Shown here one piece after another: positions 63,197 through 64,000 of a stretch of 64,000 nt of DNA. Position numbers and translations under genes: made by a program. The first letter of the stretch is position 1. Each line of letters begins with the position of its first letter. The notes under the pieces were generated by a model. It was not told the DNA's origin. It ran no database searches and was given only the letters and a program-made list of their open reading frames with translations. The DNA is from Monosporascus cannonballus (Eukaryota > Ascomycota > Sordariomycetes > Xylariales): NCBI GenBank assembly GCA_004154925.1, contig QJNS01000203.1, forward strand, positions 62,001 to 126,000, in the 5' to 3' direction.

Positions 63197-63735
63197 CTAA
63201 TTAGTAACTGGGATATCGGGCCAATCGATTACAGCTTATGCTAACGTAATAGCCGTAACGGCGGCCTTTAATTATTTTTGTTTTTTTTCGAAGCGTTTAA
63301 ATTCCTTTATGGTTTCCGTACCTTAAATACCGCAACGAAATATTTCGATTTTTCGTTTACGAAAAAGTTTTTTCTGTCTTCGCAAACGACTTAAGCGATT
63401 AAATAATTCGTTAAAATGTTGTTAAGCTTTTAAAAACTCCTTTTCGGTAAAACATTTCTTTAACTCCAAACGATTTTTCTTAGTAATTAATTTACGGTGT
63501 TTAAATTTAAAAGGGTTAAAAAGATTATAAAGATTTCCGTAAACAGTACAAAAGGTATATTTCTCTGAATTATGATAGGCCTTGCAAATTTTGTTCTTAA
63601 ATTTGCAGTGGGAATAAGAAATATTCGAAAATATAATGAAATTAAAGCGGTTAATCCGTTTTGAAAAAATGAAGGCGTTAATACGTTTGCGAAATTTGGA
63701 CTTTTTAATACGACCCGATATAATAAGTATAAAAA
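63197..63735 (-). pseudogene. Antisense frame of element D (best copy, about 180 codons)
   Basis: One minus-strand frame with no stop for about the first 110 codons and about five in all, in DNA where random frames stop every dozen codons. Order: basic start (GRIKKSKFRKRINAF); Cys-rich part (HCKFKNKICKAYH, YTFCTVYGNLYNLFNP, FKFKHRKLITKKNRLELKKC); coiled-coil-like part (NELFNRLSRLRRQKKLFRKR, FKRFEKKQK); tail with DWPDIP. Copy C matches over the whole length from the second part on. Lies opposite the non-coding end of the element, before the 3' LTR, and could be driven from the LTR. Family unknown to me. Confidence 0.6.
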
Positions 63736-63812
63736 AGGAATAGTTATTTACTTAAGTTAATAAATAAACAGAATAATTTTTAAGGATAAAGATTTTGGAA
63801 GGGGAAAGATCG

Positions 63813-64000
63813 TGTTATGACCTAACGGTTTTGGCTTTTGGAAACGGTCGGGGTCCTGAAAAACCAAACCCCGACCCAGCTAAGAAATTACGTAACTGGC
63901 TTAAAGGATTTAAGGGCCCTGGTTGGTCGAAAAGGCTTGAGCCGGATAAGCATTAAAGGGGGTTTAAAGGGGCTTAAGGGAACTTAATTGAAAAAGTATC
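63813..64000 (+). repeat. 3' LTR of element D, truncated
   Basis: TGTTATGACCTAACGG onward, matching the start of the 5' LTR at 57402 closely; the window ends within U3. Confidence 0.9.

Larger units (their letters stand above)
57402..64000 (+). mobile_element. Element D: best preserved chromovirus copy, 3' LTR truncated by window end
   Basis: 5' LTR 57402-57816, 3' LTR from 63813. Internal length about 6.0 kb. Plus-strand order: gag (58103-58285 open), knuckle 58679-58720 (CFNYGKMGYKVYKC, Cys to Tyr and His to Tyr), RT with intact YLDD at 60909-60920, thumb AFLGFSNYYRKFIRNFSRI near 61147, RNase H (LNYGISDKEF) near 61460, integrase about 62166-62500, chromodomain about 63010-63150. Stops are common but fewer than in A and B. 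A purine-rich tract (GGAAGGGGAAAGATCG) precedes the 3' LTR. Confidence 0.9.

Noticed and set aside
9305..64000. Mitochondrial DNA insertion as the reason for high AT content
   Set aside because: Paired LTRs, TSDs, and gag-pol motifs with CpG retained explain most of it as RIP-mutated retrotransposons; no mitochondrial genes or rRNA seen.
1..64000. tRNA or rRNA genes
   Set aside because: No stretch gave a convincing cloverleaf with A and B boxes or rRNA signature by eye; a tRNA scan would settle it.

Overview
The window comes from a filamentous ascomycete (Pezizomycotina). Signs of this are spliced genes with 55-70 bp introns carrying CTAAC/CTGAC branch points, a fungal-type STAND/NLR gene, a family PL9 pectate lyase, and a long AT-rich block with the mark of repeat-induced point mutation (RIP): C-to-T/G-to-A change, TpA rich, CpA/TpG poor, CpG kept. 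I cannot name the species.

Layout. (1) 1-8881 is a gene-bearing block of ordinary base composition. It holds a dead NLR gene on the minus strand (199-2756), hit by a solo LTR 8 bp before its ATG, a premature TGA and a 167-bp mini-LTR inside the NB-ARC domain; a long stretch with no recognisable gene; a G29 run and a 9-N gap; a hAT-like MITE with a perfect 8-bp target duplication (6281-6714); and an apparently intact secreted PL9 pectate lyase (7166-8465, three exons). (2) 8882-29921 is one Ty3/Gypsy chromovirus (element A, TSD TAATT) that received two nested insertions: a relative in reverse orientation (B, 9875-16639) and a different Gypsy element on the minus strand (H, about 17232-24666). 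(3) 29922-44841 is older AT-rich debris: a minus-strand Gypsy RT scrap with a different mutational texture, an unassigned broken reading frame on the plus strand near 36.1-36.7 kb, and a second Gypsy lineage (F, minus, about 38.4-42.9 kb). Solo LTRs with clean 5-bp target duplications sit in this block. (4) 44842-57296 is another chromovirus copy (C, TSD ATTAA) with a third Gypsy type nested in its RNase H domain (E, 49119-54718, TSD ACCAG). (5) 57402-64000 is the best preserved chromovirus copy (D), whose 3' LTR runs off the window.

A, B, C and D are one family: about 6.0 kb of internal sequence, gag with a CCHC knuckle, RT with YLDD, RNase H, integrase and chromodomain, and LTRs that share a 3' half but differ in U3. 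None can encode a working polyprotein. Between the chromodomain and the 3' LTR all four keep traces of an open frame on the antisense strand (Cys-rich segment, basic coiled coil, conserved tail). This is the most interesting undescribed item here. The only gene that looks functional is the pectate lyase, which lies about 0.4 kb from the edge of the RIP-mutated block.
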